Below, one piece after another: positions 1-9,187 of a stretch of DNA of 64,000 bases. Under the pieces are notes generated by a model. That model ran no database searches, had not been told where the DNA came from, and worked only from the letters and a program-made list of their open reading frames with translations. The DNA is taken from NCBI RefSeq assembly GCF_014638995.1, contig NZ_BMFR01000011.1:62001-126000 (forward strand), written 5' to 3'. Positions within the stretch are counted from its first letter, which is position 1, and the number at the start of each line of letters is the position of its first letter. Source of the stretch: Virgibacillus oceani (lineage in GTDB: Bacteria > Bacillota > Bacilli > Bacillales > Amphibacillaceae). Position numbers and translations under genes: made by a program.

Positions 1-510
1 ATTCATTAGCCCAGCATCCTTGACAAGCTTATTATTGTAATAAAAAATTTGTGCGTGTGTGTCGATTGGAACAGCGTAATGTTTATCGTCATAAACCGTT
101 GCATCCAAAATATTTGGCGTAAATTCATCCCAGCTTACATCTACATCTACAGAATCGAGGTCCTGCAATAGACCTTGATTGACAAGCTCAGGCAATACAT
201 GTATATGAGAAATTGCTAAATCGGGGCCTTTGCCTGATGCGATGCTGGTAAGCAATTTTGTGTAATACTCATCGTATTCCTGCTGGATATTATTAATAAA
301 AATATCCGATTGGCTTTCGTTGAATTTATCCACTATTTCCTGCATATACTCTGCGTCACCGCCACCAAAAAGGTTCCACATGACAACCTCTGTAGCTCCT
401 TCTGGTATTTCAACATCACTGCCTTCTCCTCCCGCTTTGTCATCTGAGCATGCGGCAAGGACAAATGAAGCTAAAACTAGTCCAAACAATACACTTACCC
501 ACTTCTTCAC
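1..510 (-). CDS. Carbohydrate ABC transporter substrate-binding lipoprotein (N-terminal part, runs off the window)
   Basis: This minus-strand frame starts at a GTG at 508-510, preceded by AAAGGAGGAATCAATC, and stays open to the window edge. The first 25 residues form a lipoprotein signal peptide: a KKW start, a hydrophobic core and the lipobox VLAAC. The mature part (VVMWNLFGGGDAEYM, then VDKFNESQSD) has the usual opening of family 1 solute-binding proteins that deliver sugars or oligosaccharides to an ABC importer. Permeases are probably beyond the left edge. The substrate cannot be read from this part. An ArsR-type regulator follows in the same orientation on its right and may control it, which is inference. 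Confidence 0.85.
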   Translation of the reverse strand, partial: MKKWVSVLFGLVLASFVLAACSDDKAGGEGSDVEIPEGATEVVMWNLFGGGDAEYMQEIVDKFNESQSDIFINNIQQEYDEYYTKLLTSIASGKGPDLAISHIHVLPELVNQGLLQDLDSVDVDVSWDEFTPNILDATVYDDKHYAVPIDTHAQIFYYNNKLVKDAGLMN

Positions 511-579
511 GATTGATTCCTCCTTTTAATTAATACATAATTACTGTATTAAACTTGTTTTTTTGTTCCTTTCACTAAA

Positions 580-607
580 GAATACGCTTACATTTTTAAA
601 ATGTCAA
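580..607 (-). promoter_or_regulatory. Probable SigA promoter of the binding-protein gene
   Basis: On the minus strand a perfect TTGACA (602-607) and a TATTCT (580-585) are separated by 16 bases, about 70 bases before the GTG start. The spacer holds TGTAAGCG, resembling half of a catabolite-responsive element, which is only suggestive. Confidence 0.5.
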
Positions 608-751
608 TATTATTTTTAAAAATTATGATTTGTTTTAATTTTTTTGTAGTTATGAAGGTATGAAGGTATGCAATGTTTGTAGTTCCTGGATTTCTGGACA
701 TGGCTGATACGGTCATTATGTTTATCAACCTGGAATTAAATTTTAATCAAG

Positions 752-783
752 CAATAAAAAAAGCTATCCATCTGGATAGCTTT
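752..783 (-). terminator. Rho-independent terminator after the ArsR-type regulator
   Basis: An AAAGCTATCC/GGATAGCTTT stem with a short loop directly follows the regulator stop codon. On the minus strand it is followed by a run of T residues. Confidence 0.8.
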
Positions 784-784
784 G

Positions 785-1726
785 TTATACTGTAATGTTC
801 TTTTCGGAAAACTCTACTGTAAGTTTAATATCCTGTTCGTAATCACCAAACTTTTTACCAAACAGATTAATTCCGCCTTTATGAATAGCATCTTCCTTAA
901 TTCCAATCCTTAATGATAAGTAATTTCTATCTAAAATATTTAAGTCATTTACAGTGACTTCAGATAAATGGACATCATCGATAGTTGCCTCTTTGTTTGT
1001 TACTTTCCACGTTTTCAATTTCCCGTATTGTGTACTGGTCTGATCTGCCCAATATGGCGGGTTTAACTTTCCGGGGCGATCTCCAAAATCACCCGGGCTC
1101 GTCCATGTGCCTATATCAACTTCATTAACCCAAACGGTAATATCAGACGGCCAATTTGGATCATGATTCGGCGCTTCCGAACAGATCTCTGCCGAAAACT
1201 CCACCTTGTTTATATTTGTTGATGGCGGTATAACAAGCGGAAATTTATATTCAAAATACCCTTTTCTCGTCCAGATAATCTGGGCACTGGAACGCACTGG
1301 ATTAAAAAAGTGCACCGGTTCATCCTCTGGAATCAGATGGTCATTCTCATCTGCCATTCCACAGGTTGGAGCAACATCAAAGTCAACATATTGGCCAATC
1401 GGCATCTCCAAATGAAAGACTTTATGATCACTTGTATGACCTTGATCTCCTTTTAACTGTATGTGAATATCATCGAAGTTCCGCGTGCAAACCTTCATTG
1501 CACCTCTGCTTGCTGGCCTTAGTTCCGTTAGAATAAGACCCGACTCCTCCAAAACTTTCACATGGGATGCAGCAGTTGAAATAGGAATCTCCAACGTAGT
1601 GGCTAATTGGTGAATGTTCATGTTTTCTTTATTTAAGAGATTAATAATATTCAGCCGTACATCGGATGACAATGCATGGGCAACCTTCTGCAAATCATTT
1701 ATTTTATTTATTGATAACTCCAGCAT
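785..1726 (-). CDS. ArsR-type winged-helix transcriptional regulator with a large C-terminal domain
   Basis: The first ~80 residues of this 313-residue protein form an ArsR-like winged helix (LSSDVRLNIINLLN, then SHVKVLEESGLI, the recognition helix region). ArsR proteins are usually about 100 residues. The remaining ~230 residues are a beta-rich domain I cannot name, including the segment KVEFSAEICSEAPNHDP. No metal-binding cysteine pair is seen, so metal sensing is unlikely. Proteins of this build in Bacillaceae often lie beside sugar ABC operons, and here the neighbour on the left is a sugar-binding lipoprotein. Control of that transporter by a carbohydrate-derived ligand is inference. A terminator ends the gene. 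Confidence 0.75.
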   Translation of the reverse strand: MLELSINKINDLQKVAHALSSDVRLNIINLLNKENMNIHQLATTLEIPISTAASHVKVLEESGLILTELRPASRGAMKVCTRNFDDIHIQLKGDQGHTSDHKVFHLEMPIGQYVDFDVAPTCGMADENDHLIPEDEPVHFFNPVRSSAQIIWTRKGYFEYKFPLVIPPSTNINKVEFSAEICSEAPNHDPNWPSDITVWVNEVDIGTWTSPGDFGDRPGKLNPPYWADQTSTQYGKLKTWKVTNKEATIDDVHLSEVTVNDLNILDRNYLSLRIGIKEDAIHKGGINLFGKKFGDYEQDIKLTVEFSEKNITV

Positions 1727-1883
1727 AGTTATTCATTCCTCCCTACATCCTTCTTTTTACTCATGAATCTAATATAAACAAAAAAATGGTAAATATCCAT
1801 CTTTTTTAATTATATTGTATAAATACCTTCTGGTTTTCTGTTATAATAAGCTAACTTCTTTCCAAATTTCCGACAGCTAGGAA

Positions 1884-1914
1884 CAAAAAACTGGAAGGCT
1901 GATCAACCTTCCAG
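1884..1914 (-). terminator. Rho-independent terminator
   Basis: CTGGAAGG (1891-1898) pairs with CCTTCCAG (1907-1914) and is followed on the minus strand by six T residues. It sits just after the decayed minus-strand gene at 1942-2316 and is probably its original terminator. Confidence 0.7.
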
Positions 1915-1941
1915 TAATGTTTCGTCATTTCGTCACATTTT

Positions 1942-2316
1942 TTACGTATCACGTACACACGGAAAACCCAAATTACCTGTTGAACTATCCATCATATTGG
2001 AACTTCTCCCATGATACGTGAATGACAGATCCCTAATGCTGATTACCTTACCTTCTGGCTGATACCAGCATGATTTCTCCACAGCAAACTACCAGGGTGT
2101 CCCTTGCAGTTGACGGGCATTTGCCAACTGATACCTTTACAAAAATTGGAAAAATGCCCTGTTACTTACAGCAGTACGATCTATATAAAATGGTTTGACA
2201 TTAACCTTCCTTACCGATCCTACTTTATCTAACGGGAAACCTTCCTTGTCTTCGGTCTTAAAAATTGCCCGCCAAATAAATAAACCATTTTCCTTAAATT
2301 TAATTTCTTCTTCGGG
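1942..2316 (-). pseudogene. Remnant of a formylglycine-generating-enzyme (SUMF1/FGE-sulfatase domain) gene
   Basis: No intact ORF exists, but the minus strand holds two recognisable blocks. The upstream block reads VNVKPFYIDRTAVSNRAFFQFL then stops; it matches the start of the FGE-sulfatase domain, where PFYIDxTEVTNxxF is typical. The downstream block reads WYQPEGKVIS, then SFTYHGRSSNM and DSSTGNLGFPCVRDT before TAA, matching the domain's C-terminus (GRSxPDSSTGNLGFRCVRD in the family). The middle, about 150 residues in intact members, is deleted and frames are shifted between blocks. Members of this fold activate sulfatases or serve other oxidations. The copy is dead. Confidence 0.75.
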
Positions 2317-2692
2317 AGCAAAAGTTTAAATTTGATAGATATCGAATTACAGTCTTAGTTGATAGTTTTCGAATAGAAGTTCTTTAGTTACATGATTTGG
2401 AACTATGACCGTTTTCAAGTTTGAATTCTCTCTTTTATGTCTTAGTCATCATCTGCTGGATTGAAGCGATTTACACTATAAGCCTTACAAGATTTATCCC
2501 TAAAAGCTACTTCAGAAAAAGAATCATTAGAAGCCATGAACCTTCCGACCGTTTTATATAATGATATTAACTACATATGTATAATAAATATGGTAAAGTA
2601 GAGTAGATTACCTGAATCTACTCTACTTTAACCATGATAAAATCCTGTGCGGTATGAATAGGGTTTTTTAAATTCTCAAAAATAATTCTTTT
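2317..2692. other. Intergenic stretch with decayed sequence and a long hairpin
   Basis: No supported gene. A 31-codon minus-strand ORF beginning MASNDSFSEVAF lies near 2445-2540, without a clear ribosome binding site, and may be another relic. The hairpin at 2592-2633 is listed separately. Confidence 0.5.
2592..2633. repeat. Long inverted repeat, possible terminator without T-run
   Basis: Arms of 18-19 bases, GGTAAAGTAGAGTAGATT and its near-perfect complement, enclose a 5-base loop. It lies about 60 bases past the stop of the Mrr-like gene. No T-run follows on either strand, so it may instead protect RNA 3' ends or be a mobile-repeat relic. Confidence 0.6.
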
Positions 2693-4369
2693 TTAACCCT
2701 GTTTTTCTCGATCCTTAATAATTCCTCTTGCTTCTTTTATATCTATTCTCGCCTTATGACCATGGTTTTGCAATAGGTGTAAAAGATTATTACCATTTAA
2801 TAAAGTTATTGGTTTATCTTTTGCAAAGTTATACGCATCAGGTCCATAGTCGGCAGTTGATACTAAAATTCCTTTTGTTGCGCCTTCATTCATTACAGTA
2901 CCATATAAATCTCTTACAGCTGAAACCCCGACCACATTTGTATATCTTTTTGCCTGGATAACAATCTTACCACCACGAATAGGGTCGGGATCAAATGCTA
3001 TTGCGTCAACTCCTCCATCCCTACTTGCTCTTGTAATTTTAACCTCTCCACCTGATTGGTTAAATTCTTTTTCAAATAATTCCCTTATTAAATGTTCAAA
3101 GTCCTGCCAATCCATTGCAGCCAAATTCTCAGATTCATCTAACGAACCCGATACATCATATGAAGATACAAACCGTGGATCATCACGATCAATTTTTATT
3201 ATTGGAGCAATTGGAGTTAAACTGTTTAATCTACTACTTCCAACACCTTTTAAATTTTTAAAGCAAAGTTTTGGATCGACTTGAAGAAGATTAATTTCTA
3301 AAAATTCCTCTTTTGATACTTGTATTGATAATATACATGAATTAACTTCTTTACCCGAGGCCTTATCAATAGATTCAACCCAGCCATTAAATACGATAGA
3401 TTCTATATGATTAAATACATCTGCCTCAAATAGTTCATGCAATGAGCGCAAAGTAATTTGATAAAGTAGGTTATCGTACATTTTATTAAAAGCTGATTGT
3501 GATAAGTATGATTCTTTCAATTCATCTCTTGACTGAATATATTTTACCTCTTTTATACTTGGTAAATCCTCAGGTGACGGAAGGGAATAATCAACTATTA
3601 ATAACTTTGTATTTGGATTATAATCAATATCAAATTCCTGAGGAAAATAATCAGGGTAAACCGAATTGGATAATACCATATCACAATAGTCAACTAAAGC
3701 GGTTGGCATTCCCTTTTCATAATTGTGCTTTTGATTATCTATAGCGATATTCTTCTCTTCTTGTTCTTTTTTATATTCTCTTTCTTTGTCCAACCATTTA
3801 TTAAGACTCTCTTCGTACTCGGTATTACTTTTTTCATTTTCATTATTTATTTCTGCAACTTCCTTCTCCCAATTTTCTATATCAGTTTTGTATACATCTT
3901 TTAGGTCTAATATCTTTTTTTCTTTCTTTGATTTAAATAAGGAGTCAAAAATACCTAGTTTAGGCTGATACTTTTCATCTTCTTCGTTAGGTTTTTGAGG
4001 TATTATTATCTTTTCTTTTTGTATTGGTTTCGGTTCACTATATTCTTTATTATCCTTTAATTTTTCCCAATCTATAGCGTCATTTACTCCTAAAGTAAAA
4101 TTTAAGATTTTATCCAATTCTTCTAATTCTTCATTAGCATCTTCTGTTAATTGTAGTGCTAACGCTTTTTTTTCTTCCTTTTCCTTTGCCGCAGCTTCAC
4201 GAATGGACTTCTTTCTTTCAGCCTCCTGTTTTTTTTCCCACATTTCATTCCACTGTTGTTCTTGATATATAGCTTTTTGCCTAACTACATGGCGGTCAGA
4301 ACCTTTAATAACTCTATACTTATTTAAACCATCATGTTTAATTTCAATTTCGTACATATATCTTGCCAT
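2693..4369 (-). CDS. Mrr-like restriction endonuclease with long N-terminal coiled coil
   Basis: This 558-residue protein ends in a PD-(D/E)XK nuclease domain of the Mrr/restriction-system type (about residues 420-545). It carries MDWQDFEHLIRELFE, then RASRDGGVDAIAFD with the catalytic Asp, then KIVIQAKRY with the Q-x-K element, then GVSAVRDLYGTV. Residues ~25-215 are charged and coiled-coil-rich (many E and K), with a middle region of unknown fold. No methyltransferase or specificity gene is adjacent, which fits a solitary type IV-like enzyme cutting modified foreign DNA; that role is inferred. The start has CCTCC (AGGAGG on the coding strand) just upstream. Gaps and decayed sequence on both sides suggest an accessory insertion. 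Confidence 0.8.
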   Translation of the reverse strand: MARYMYEIEIKHDGLNKYRVIKGSDRHVVRQKAIYQEQQWNEMWEKKQEAERKKSIREAAAKEKEEKKALALQLTEDANEELEELDKILNFTLGVNDAIDWEKLKDNKEYSEPKPIQKEKIIIPQKPNEEDEKYQPKLGIFDSLFKSKKEKKILDLKDVYKTDIENWEKEVAEINNENEKSNTEYEESLNKWLDKEREYKKEQEEKNIAIDNQKHNYEKGMPTALVDYCDMVLSNSVYPDYFPQEFDIDYNPNTKLLIVDYSLPSPEDLPSIKEVKYIQSRDELKESYLSQSAFNKMYDNLLYQITLRSLHELFEADVFNHIESIVFNGWVESIDKASGKEVNSCILSIQVSKEEFLEINLLQVDPKLCFKNLKGVGSSRLNSLTPIAPIIKIDRDDPRFVSSYDVSGSLDESENLAAMDWQDFEHLIRELFEKEFNQSGGEVKITRASRDGGVDAIAFDPDPIRGGKIVIQAKRYTNVVGVSAVRDLYGTVMNEGATKGILVSTADYGPDAYNFAKDKPITLLNGNNLLHLLQNHGHKARIDIKEARGIIKDREKQG

Positions 4370-4800
4370 TAATTATCCTCCTCTAAGTTCTTTAAATACT
4401 TGCCTTAAGAATCAAAAAGTTTCAGTTATGTATAAACAAAACATTGAATAGGTCTTTATAACTAAAATAACAAATATCTCCATTTCAAAACATTTATTTT
4501 AAATATGTGCTAAATTCTTTTTGGGAAAGAAATAGAATGTAGCCCGAATCTTAATTGAAGTTGTTAAAGATGTTACAAATTTGAAGTATCTTGAAGTAGA
4601 CATACTATATGTTACTATAAAAAAGGCCGTTAACTTCAGTACACACGTGGTGTTGAAGTAAACTGCCAATATTACTGGTAAGATAGCAAAAAGCTATTTT
4701 ATCATATCGTTTTTGTCCTATTGATTTTTTTGTTAAAGGTGGTAAGCACCAAAAACTAAAATTTCATCACCATTAGTAAGCTTACCTAATTTTGTGATAA
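4370..4800. other. Intergenic region, no supported gene
   Basis: No gene or clear signal is supported here. On the minus strand at about 4740-4805 a short open stretch reads KLTNGDEILVFGAYHL before a stop, lacks a start, and may be a fragment of a lost gene. A weak GATAGC/GCTATT hairpin lies near 4684-4700. Confidence 0.4.
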
Positions 4801-4950
4801 TTAATTTTTACAACCGTTTTTATCACAGGATATTTTAGAACTAGTGTTTTCCCAATGACTGGACTTTTCATTAGTATTAGTTCCGCAACCAGTTGTTCCA
4901 CCCTTCGTTCCATTATGTACAATTCCAGAAGGTAAATGTTTAACTGCCAT
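4801..4950 (-). CDS. Small cysteine-containing protein, 49 residues
   Basis: This minus-strand ORF has an ATG at 4948-4950 preceded by GAGGTGATAGAA, a good ribosome binding site. It encodes MAVKHLPSGIVHNGTKGG at the N-terminus and SCDKNGCKN at the C-terminus. There are three cysteines (positions 22, 42 and 47), no signal peptide and no membrane segment, and it is rich in Gly, Thr, Asn and Lys. I do not recognise the family. The composition and ordered Cys could suit a metal-binding or a ribosomally made peptide precursor, but no modification or export gene is adjacent. The clear ribosome binding site and clean ORF argue it is real. Confidence 0.55.
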   Translation of the reverse strand: MAVKHLPSGIVHNGTKGGTTGCGTNTNEKSSHWENTSSKISCDKNGCKN

Positions 4951-5375
4951 TTCTATCACCTCAATTTTTTACTTTATATAATTATATTCTACATGATTCG
5001 TCATAATCCTTTTTATAAGAATACGAAACTTCAAGTAGAGTATCTTCCTTTGCTCTTTATAATTTCTTCCTGAAAGGCATGTCCACCTAACGTAATTTAA
5101 TTTTAATAATACATTAAAGCCCCAGTTTGATCCGGTACGTCAAATACAAGTACCATAATTATAGATAAACGGCTACGTGATACAATCCATTGACTTCCAC
5201 CTCATAATATGATTTTATATTTAAATATCACAACTACAATCCACACTCCTCCTTCCCATTTATCCAAGTCATCACAATTCCCCATCCAAACAACCCATTT
5301 CCCCTACCCAAAGGAAAAACTCTACCTGTGAAACTTTCGACCCATTAATTAAAATAAACGTAAGGGGGTACTAAA
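4951..5375. other. Intergenic region upstream of the PTS regulator
   Basis: An AT-rich region that should hold the promoters for the divergent small protein and the LicR-type regulator. No operator or riboswitch could be identified with confidence. The only clear signal is the ribosome binding site AAGGGGG at 5362-5368. Confidence 0.4.
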
Positions 5376-7340
5376 TTGTCCTTATATTTAACCGACAGAA
5401 TGGCAGAAATTATTAAAATACTCTCTTCAACTGATGAATTTGTTACAAGCAATGAGCTCGCTACAAAACTGGGGGTGACATCCAGAACAATACGAGACGA
5501 TATAAAGATTATAAATGGGAAAATAACTAATTTTAAAACAGAAATCATTTCCCAAAGAGGCAAAGGTTATAAAATTTCATCTATGTCAAAGCAACAACTC
5601 AAAGAATTACAAAATGCGGTTGAGACGGAGAACTTTTTGTTTGACACCAAATCCGTTACCCCTGACGACAGGGTACGTTTTATTATTAAAAGACTGCTGT
5701 ATGCCAATGAAAGTATAACGCTTGAATCATTAAGTGATGAATTATATGTAAGCGATTCAACGATTAAAAACGATCTGAAAAAAGTAAAAGAAGTTTTAAA
5801 TTCGTACAACATCAAAGTTGTTAAAGATAACAAAGGAATACGAGCTAAAGGAAATGAAATAAACAAGCGTTTTTGCATTTCAGATTACTTTATCAATAGT
5901 GAGGAAATCGAAAATAGCATTATCATTAAACTGGTTAATAGTTTTGGCTATCACTTCTACGACGATGATATCAATAAAATAAAAGAAATCATCCTTCATG
6001 AATTAAACGAAAATGATATCGAGGTCACGGATGATACACTAAATAAAATCGCAATTCATATGATTATTGCCATTGGGAGAATTAAAAGTGGACTACCCAT
6101 TAGTTCAATCAGTAACATGGACTACCTCAAACATGAAAGCGAATACACTATAGCAGAAAATATTAACAAAGCGATTGAATCACTGTACAACATTAAGGTC
6201 CCAGAGCAAGAGATAGCATATACAACCCTGCATTTAGTTGGAAATAGACTTGGACAAAAGGGAAAAATCGCGCTGCCTGATTTAAAGCTATTTTTAGGTG
6301 AAGATATCTTCAAATTATCGATGGATATCGTTGAACAAACAAGAATTGGCATAAAGGGATTGAATATCGATGAGGATGAGGAACTGATTTACAGTCTTGG
6401 TTTACATCTGAAGCAATTAGTAACGAGACTCACCTTTAATATGAATATCAGGAATCCTATGGTTGACGAAATAAAAATCAAGTATCCTCTTGCCTTCGAA
6501 ACGGGAGTTATTGCAGCTCACTGTGTAGAAAAAGTAACAGGCTTTAAAGTGAATGAGAATGAAATCGGTTTTTTGGCTTTACATTTTGGAGCAGCGATAG
6601 AACGACAACGAATAAAAACCATCTCCAAGAAAAAAGTCGCATTGGTATGTGCTTCAGGAATGGCAACATCGGAACTGCTGTTAACTAAGCTTTCCCATGT
6701 TCTGGATAATACCTATAACCTTATCGGTGCATATGCTTTGCATCAGCTGGATGAGCTTTTAAAGCAAAACCCCGATCTTGTTCTGACAACCGTTCCAATT
6801 GATGGTGAACTCGATATACCTGTTGTTCATGTGCCGTCGATTTTAGATGACAAAGATGTATCACGAATCCAGCATTCATTGGAAAAAACTCAAAGTAAGC
6901 AAAAAATCATCAGTCAGTTTTTCAGCAGAGAATTGTTTTTCCCAGATTTAAAGACAGAAACAAAGGAGGAAACACTGGCTTTTCTGACGAGAACAATGAT
7001 TCAACAGGGGTGTATAGATTCTGAAATCCAAAATTCCATTATGGAGCGTGAACGAATATCTCCAACTTCTATTGGAGATATGGTAGCCATACCACATCCA
7101 TTGAATATGGTCTCTAATCAATCTTTTATATGCACAGCATTACTGGACAAACCATTAAAATGGTCCTCCAGCGAAGAAGTTAAATTAGTTATGATCATTG
7201 TATTAGAAAATAGATGGCAAGAAAAATTCCAGGAAATATTCGAATCATTGTATGAGATTATCCAAACATCCAAAAATGTTGAAAGCATGTGCAAAAAAAG
7301 AACCTTCAATGAATTTCTGGAATTCATTGACTCAATCTAG
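5376..7340 (+). CDS. LicR/MtlR-type PTS-regulated transcriptional activator (HTH-PRD-EIIB-EIIA)
   Basis: A 654-residue regulator starting at TTG, 8 bases after AAGGGGG. Order of domains: a DeoR-like HTH (~8-60), a second Mga-type HTH (~90-140), PRD1 (~170-285) and PRD2 (~295-400) with conserved His (MIIAIGR, LHLVGNRLG, LGLHLKQL, ALHFGAAIER), a GatB-like EIIB (VCASGMATSELL, Cys near residue 425) and a fructose-type EIIA (VAIPHPLNM, His near 573). In this family EI/HPr phosphorylates PRD histidines and the cognate EII components modulate activity, so the protein activates its PTS operon when substrate is present. The PTS genes start 16 bases downstream, supporting this. Confidence 0.9.
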   Translation: MSLYLTDRMAEIIKILSSTDEFVTSNELATKLGVTSRTIRDDIKIINGKITNFKTEIISQRGKGYKISSMSKQQLKELQNAVETENFLFDTKSVTPDDRVRFIIKRLLYANESITLESLSDELYVSDSTIKNDLKKVKEVLNSYNIKVVKDNKGIRAKGNEINKRFCISDYFINSEEIENSIIIKLVNSFGYHFYDDDINKIKEIILHELNENDIEVTDDTLNKIAIHMIIAIGRIKSGLPISSISNMDYLKHESEYTIAENINKAIESLYNIKVPEQEIAYTTLHLVGNRLGQKGKIALPDLKLFLGEDIFKLSMDIVEQTRIGIKGLNIDEDEELIYSLGLHLKQLVTRLTFNMNIRNPMVDEIKIKYPLAFETGVIAAHCVEKVTGFKVNENEIGFLALHFGAAIERQRIKTISKKKVALVCASGMATSELLLTKLSHVLDNTYNLIGAYALHQLDELLKQNPDLVLTTVPIDGELDIPVVHVPSILDDKDVSRIQHSLEKTQSKQKIISQFFSRELFFPDLKTETKEETLAFLTRTMIQQGCIDSEIQNSIMERERISPTSIGDMVAIPHPLNMVSNQSFICTALLDKPLKWSSSEEVKLVMIIVLENRWQEKFQEIFESLYEIIQTSKNVESMCKKRTFNEFLEFIDSI

Positions 7341-7355
7341 TAAGGAGAATCATCT

Positions 7356-7814
7356 ATGAATAATTCAGAATTAATAAACGAAAGCCTAATTGCACTAAAT
7401 GTTCGTGCAAAAACCAAGGATGAAGCATTAAAAAAAGTTGCCAATATCGCGTTTAATGCCGGACGTGTTAAAAGTGCTAAAAATTATTTAGATGGGTTGA
7501 TGGAAAGAGAAAACACATCAACAACTGGATTTGGCGGGGGGATTGCCATTCCTCATGCCAAAATTGATGAGGTTCTGAAACCTACCATTACTGTAATAAA
7601 GCTGAAGGAAGCTGTGGAATGGAAAGCAATGGATGACAAACCTGTACAGTTATTAATTGCATTAGCCATCCCAACGAAACAAGAAGGAACACTTCATTTA
7701 AAGTTATTAGCAAAACTATCAGAAAACCTGATGGAAGAAGAATTCACAGATTCATTGCTGTCAGCTAATACAGAAAATGAAATATATCAAACAATTACGA
7801 GTATTTTTGAATAA
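7356..7814 (+). CDS. PTS fructose-type EIIA component
   Basis: A 152-residue stand-alone EIIA of the fructose/mannitol family. It accepts phosphate from HPr on the His in GGGIAIPHAKIDEV (near residue 66) and passes it to the EIIB encoded next. Length fits the family. AAGGAG lies just before the ATG. Here IIA, IIB and IIC are three separate genes, whereas many fructose PTS have fused subunits. Spacing to the regulator upstream (16 bases) and EIIB downstream (18 bases) indicates one operon. The sugar is not identifiable from the sequence. Confidence 0.9.
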   Translation: MNNSELINESLIALNVRAKTKDEALKKVANIAFNAGRVKSAKNYLDGLMERENTSTTGFGGGIAIPHAKIDEVLKPTITVIKLKEAVEWKAMDDKPVQLLIALAIPTKQEGTLHLKLLAKLSENLMEEEFTDSLLSANTENEIYQTITSIFE

Positions 7815-7832
7815 CAAAGGAGAGATGTAATC

Positions 7833-8138
7833 ATGAATATAGTAGCAGTAACTGCTTGCCCAGCTGGGGTAGCTCATACGTACATGGCTAAAAAAGGATT
7901 AGAAAAGGCGGCTAAGAAACTAGGACACAAAATCAAAGTAGAAACGCAAGGATCAATGGGTATTGAAAATGAAATCAAAGTTAAGGATTTAGAAAAAGCT
8001 GATTTGGTCATATTTGCAGTCGATACGAAAGTTGAAAAAGCAAACAGATTTGATGATAAAACGATTCACGAGGTTCCTGTTGCAGCAGCGGTTAAAAATG
8101 CAACGAAAGTAATTGAAGACGCAACTGCAAAACTATAA
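7833..8138 (+). CDS. PTS fructose-type EIIB component
   Basis: A 101-residue EIIB of the fructose family. The phosphorylated Cys is in the motif VTACPAGVAHTYMA (Cys near residue 9), followed by KVETQGSMGIENEI, both family hallmarks. It relays phosphate from EIIA to the incoming sugar bound by EIIC. AAAGGAGAGATG gives a strong ribosome binding site. It sits between EIIA and EIIC in one operon. Confidence 0.92.
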   Translation: MNIVAVTACPAGVAHTYMAKKGLEKAAKKLGHKIKVETQGSMGIENEIKVKDLEKADLVIFAVDTKVEKANRFDDKTIHEVPVAAAVKNATKVIEDATAKL

Positions 8139-8156
8139 GAAATTGGAGTGAAAATT

Positions 8157-9167
8157 ATGTGGAAAGAAGCTAAAAAACATCTGATGACCGGTGTTTCTTA
8201 TATGATTCCTATCGTTGTTGCCGGCGGTATTTTACTTTCACTAGGAGTAATTATTGGCGATGATACATCGATGGGTGAACAATTAGTTAACTATGGGGTA
8301 TGGACGTTAGGTTTAATGGTACCAGTAATCGCTGGTTATATTTCCTATTCCATCGCTGACAGGCCAGGTATCGCTGTTGGTTTAGCAAGTGGTGTGTTTG
8401 CGGCTGAACTTGGAACTGGTTATATTGGCGGTATTTTAGTCGGTTTTTTCGCAGGTTGGATTACGAACCAATTAAAGAAAATACCAATGCATCCAAATAT
8501 TGCAGTTATTAAGCCAATCATGGTCATTCCTGTCCTCGGTATCGGAGCATCCGCCATTTTCATGTGGCTGATATCAATACCATTAGCTCCAGCTATGACA
8601 GGTCTGGAAAATTGGTTGAATTCTTTGGATGGCAATAATCTATTAATCTTAGGATTTATTATTGGCGCGATGATGGCATTCGATATGGGCGGTCCAGTAA
8701 ATAAAATTGCTTTAGCATTCTGTTATGCTACACTCGCTGAAGGAATTTACGCTCCGATGGCGGCATGCTGGATAGGTATTATGGCCGCTCCGTTGGGATT
8801 ATCTTTAGCAACACTATTATTCCCGAAAAAATTCTCGAAATCAGAGAAAGGTAATGCAATTCCTGCAGCCTTAATGGGATCACTCGGAATTACAGAAGGG
8901 GCTATTCCCTACGCTGTCGCTACACCATTAAAAGTTATTCCAGTAATCACAATCGGTTCTGGCATTGGCGGAGGCCTTGCATTAATGCTTGGTGCAGAAT
9001 CTCCAATCCCTGCGGCAATCGGTATCTGGGGTCTGCCATTTGTAAATGGTCCATTCATGCTATTAATTGGTCTTCTTGTTGCTGTAGCCATTATTGCAAT
9101 AACAGTCGGGTTCCTGCGTAAAGAGAGTGATGTAGATGACTCAGAAGATGCAGAATTATCGTTTTAA
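8157..9167 (+). CDS. PTS fructose-type EIIC permease
   Basis: A membrane permease of the fructose EIIC family, 336 residues from the ATG at 8157; a GTG nine bases earlier is possible, but GGAG at 8145-8148 fits the ATG better. It opens with WKEAKKHLMTGVSYMIP and carries the family motif MAFDMGGPVNK and GITEGAIPYAVATP, with about 9-10 hydrophobic segments. It imports and phosphorylates a fructose-like hexose together with the EIIA and EIIB just upstream. Length is normal for a separate IIC. The C-terminus ends in an acidic cytoplasmic tail (ESDVDDSEDAE). Confidence 0.92.
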   Translation: MWKEAKKHLMTGVSYMIPIVVAGGILLSLGVIIGDDTSMGEQLVNYGVWTLGLMVPVIAGYISYSIADRPGIAVGLASGVFAAELGTGYIGGILVGFFAGWITNQLKKIPMHPNIAVIKPIMVIPVLGIGASAIFMWLISIPLAPAMTGLENWLNSLDGNNLLILGFIIGAMMAFDMGGPVNKIALAFCYATLAEGIYAPMAACWIGIMAAPLGLSLATLLFPKKFSKSEKGNAIPAALMGSLGITEGAIPYAVATPLKVIPVITIGSGIGGGLALMLGAESPIPAAIGIWGLPFVNGPFMLLIGLLVAVAIIAITVGFLRKESDVDDSEDAELSF

Positions 9168-9187
9168 AAATTATGGGAGGTGTTTCC

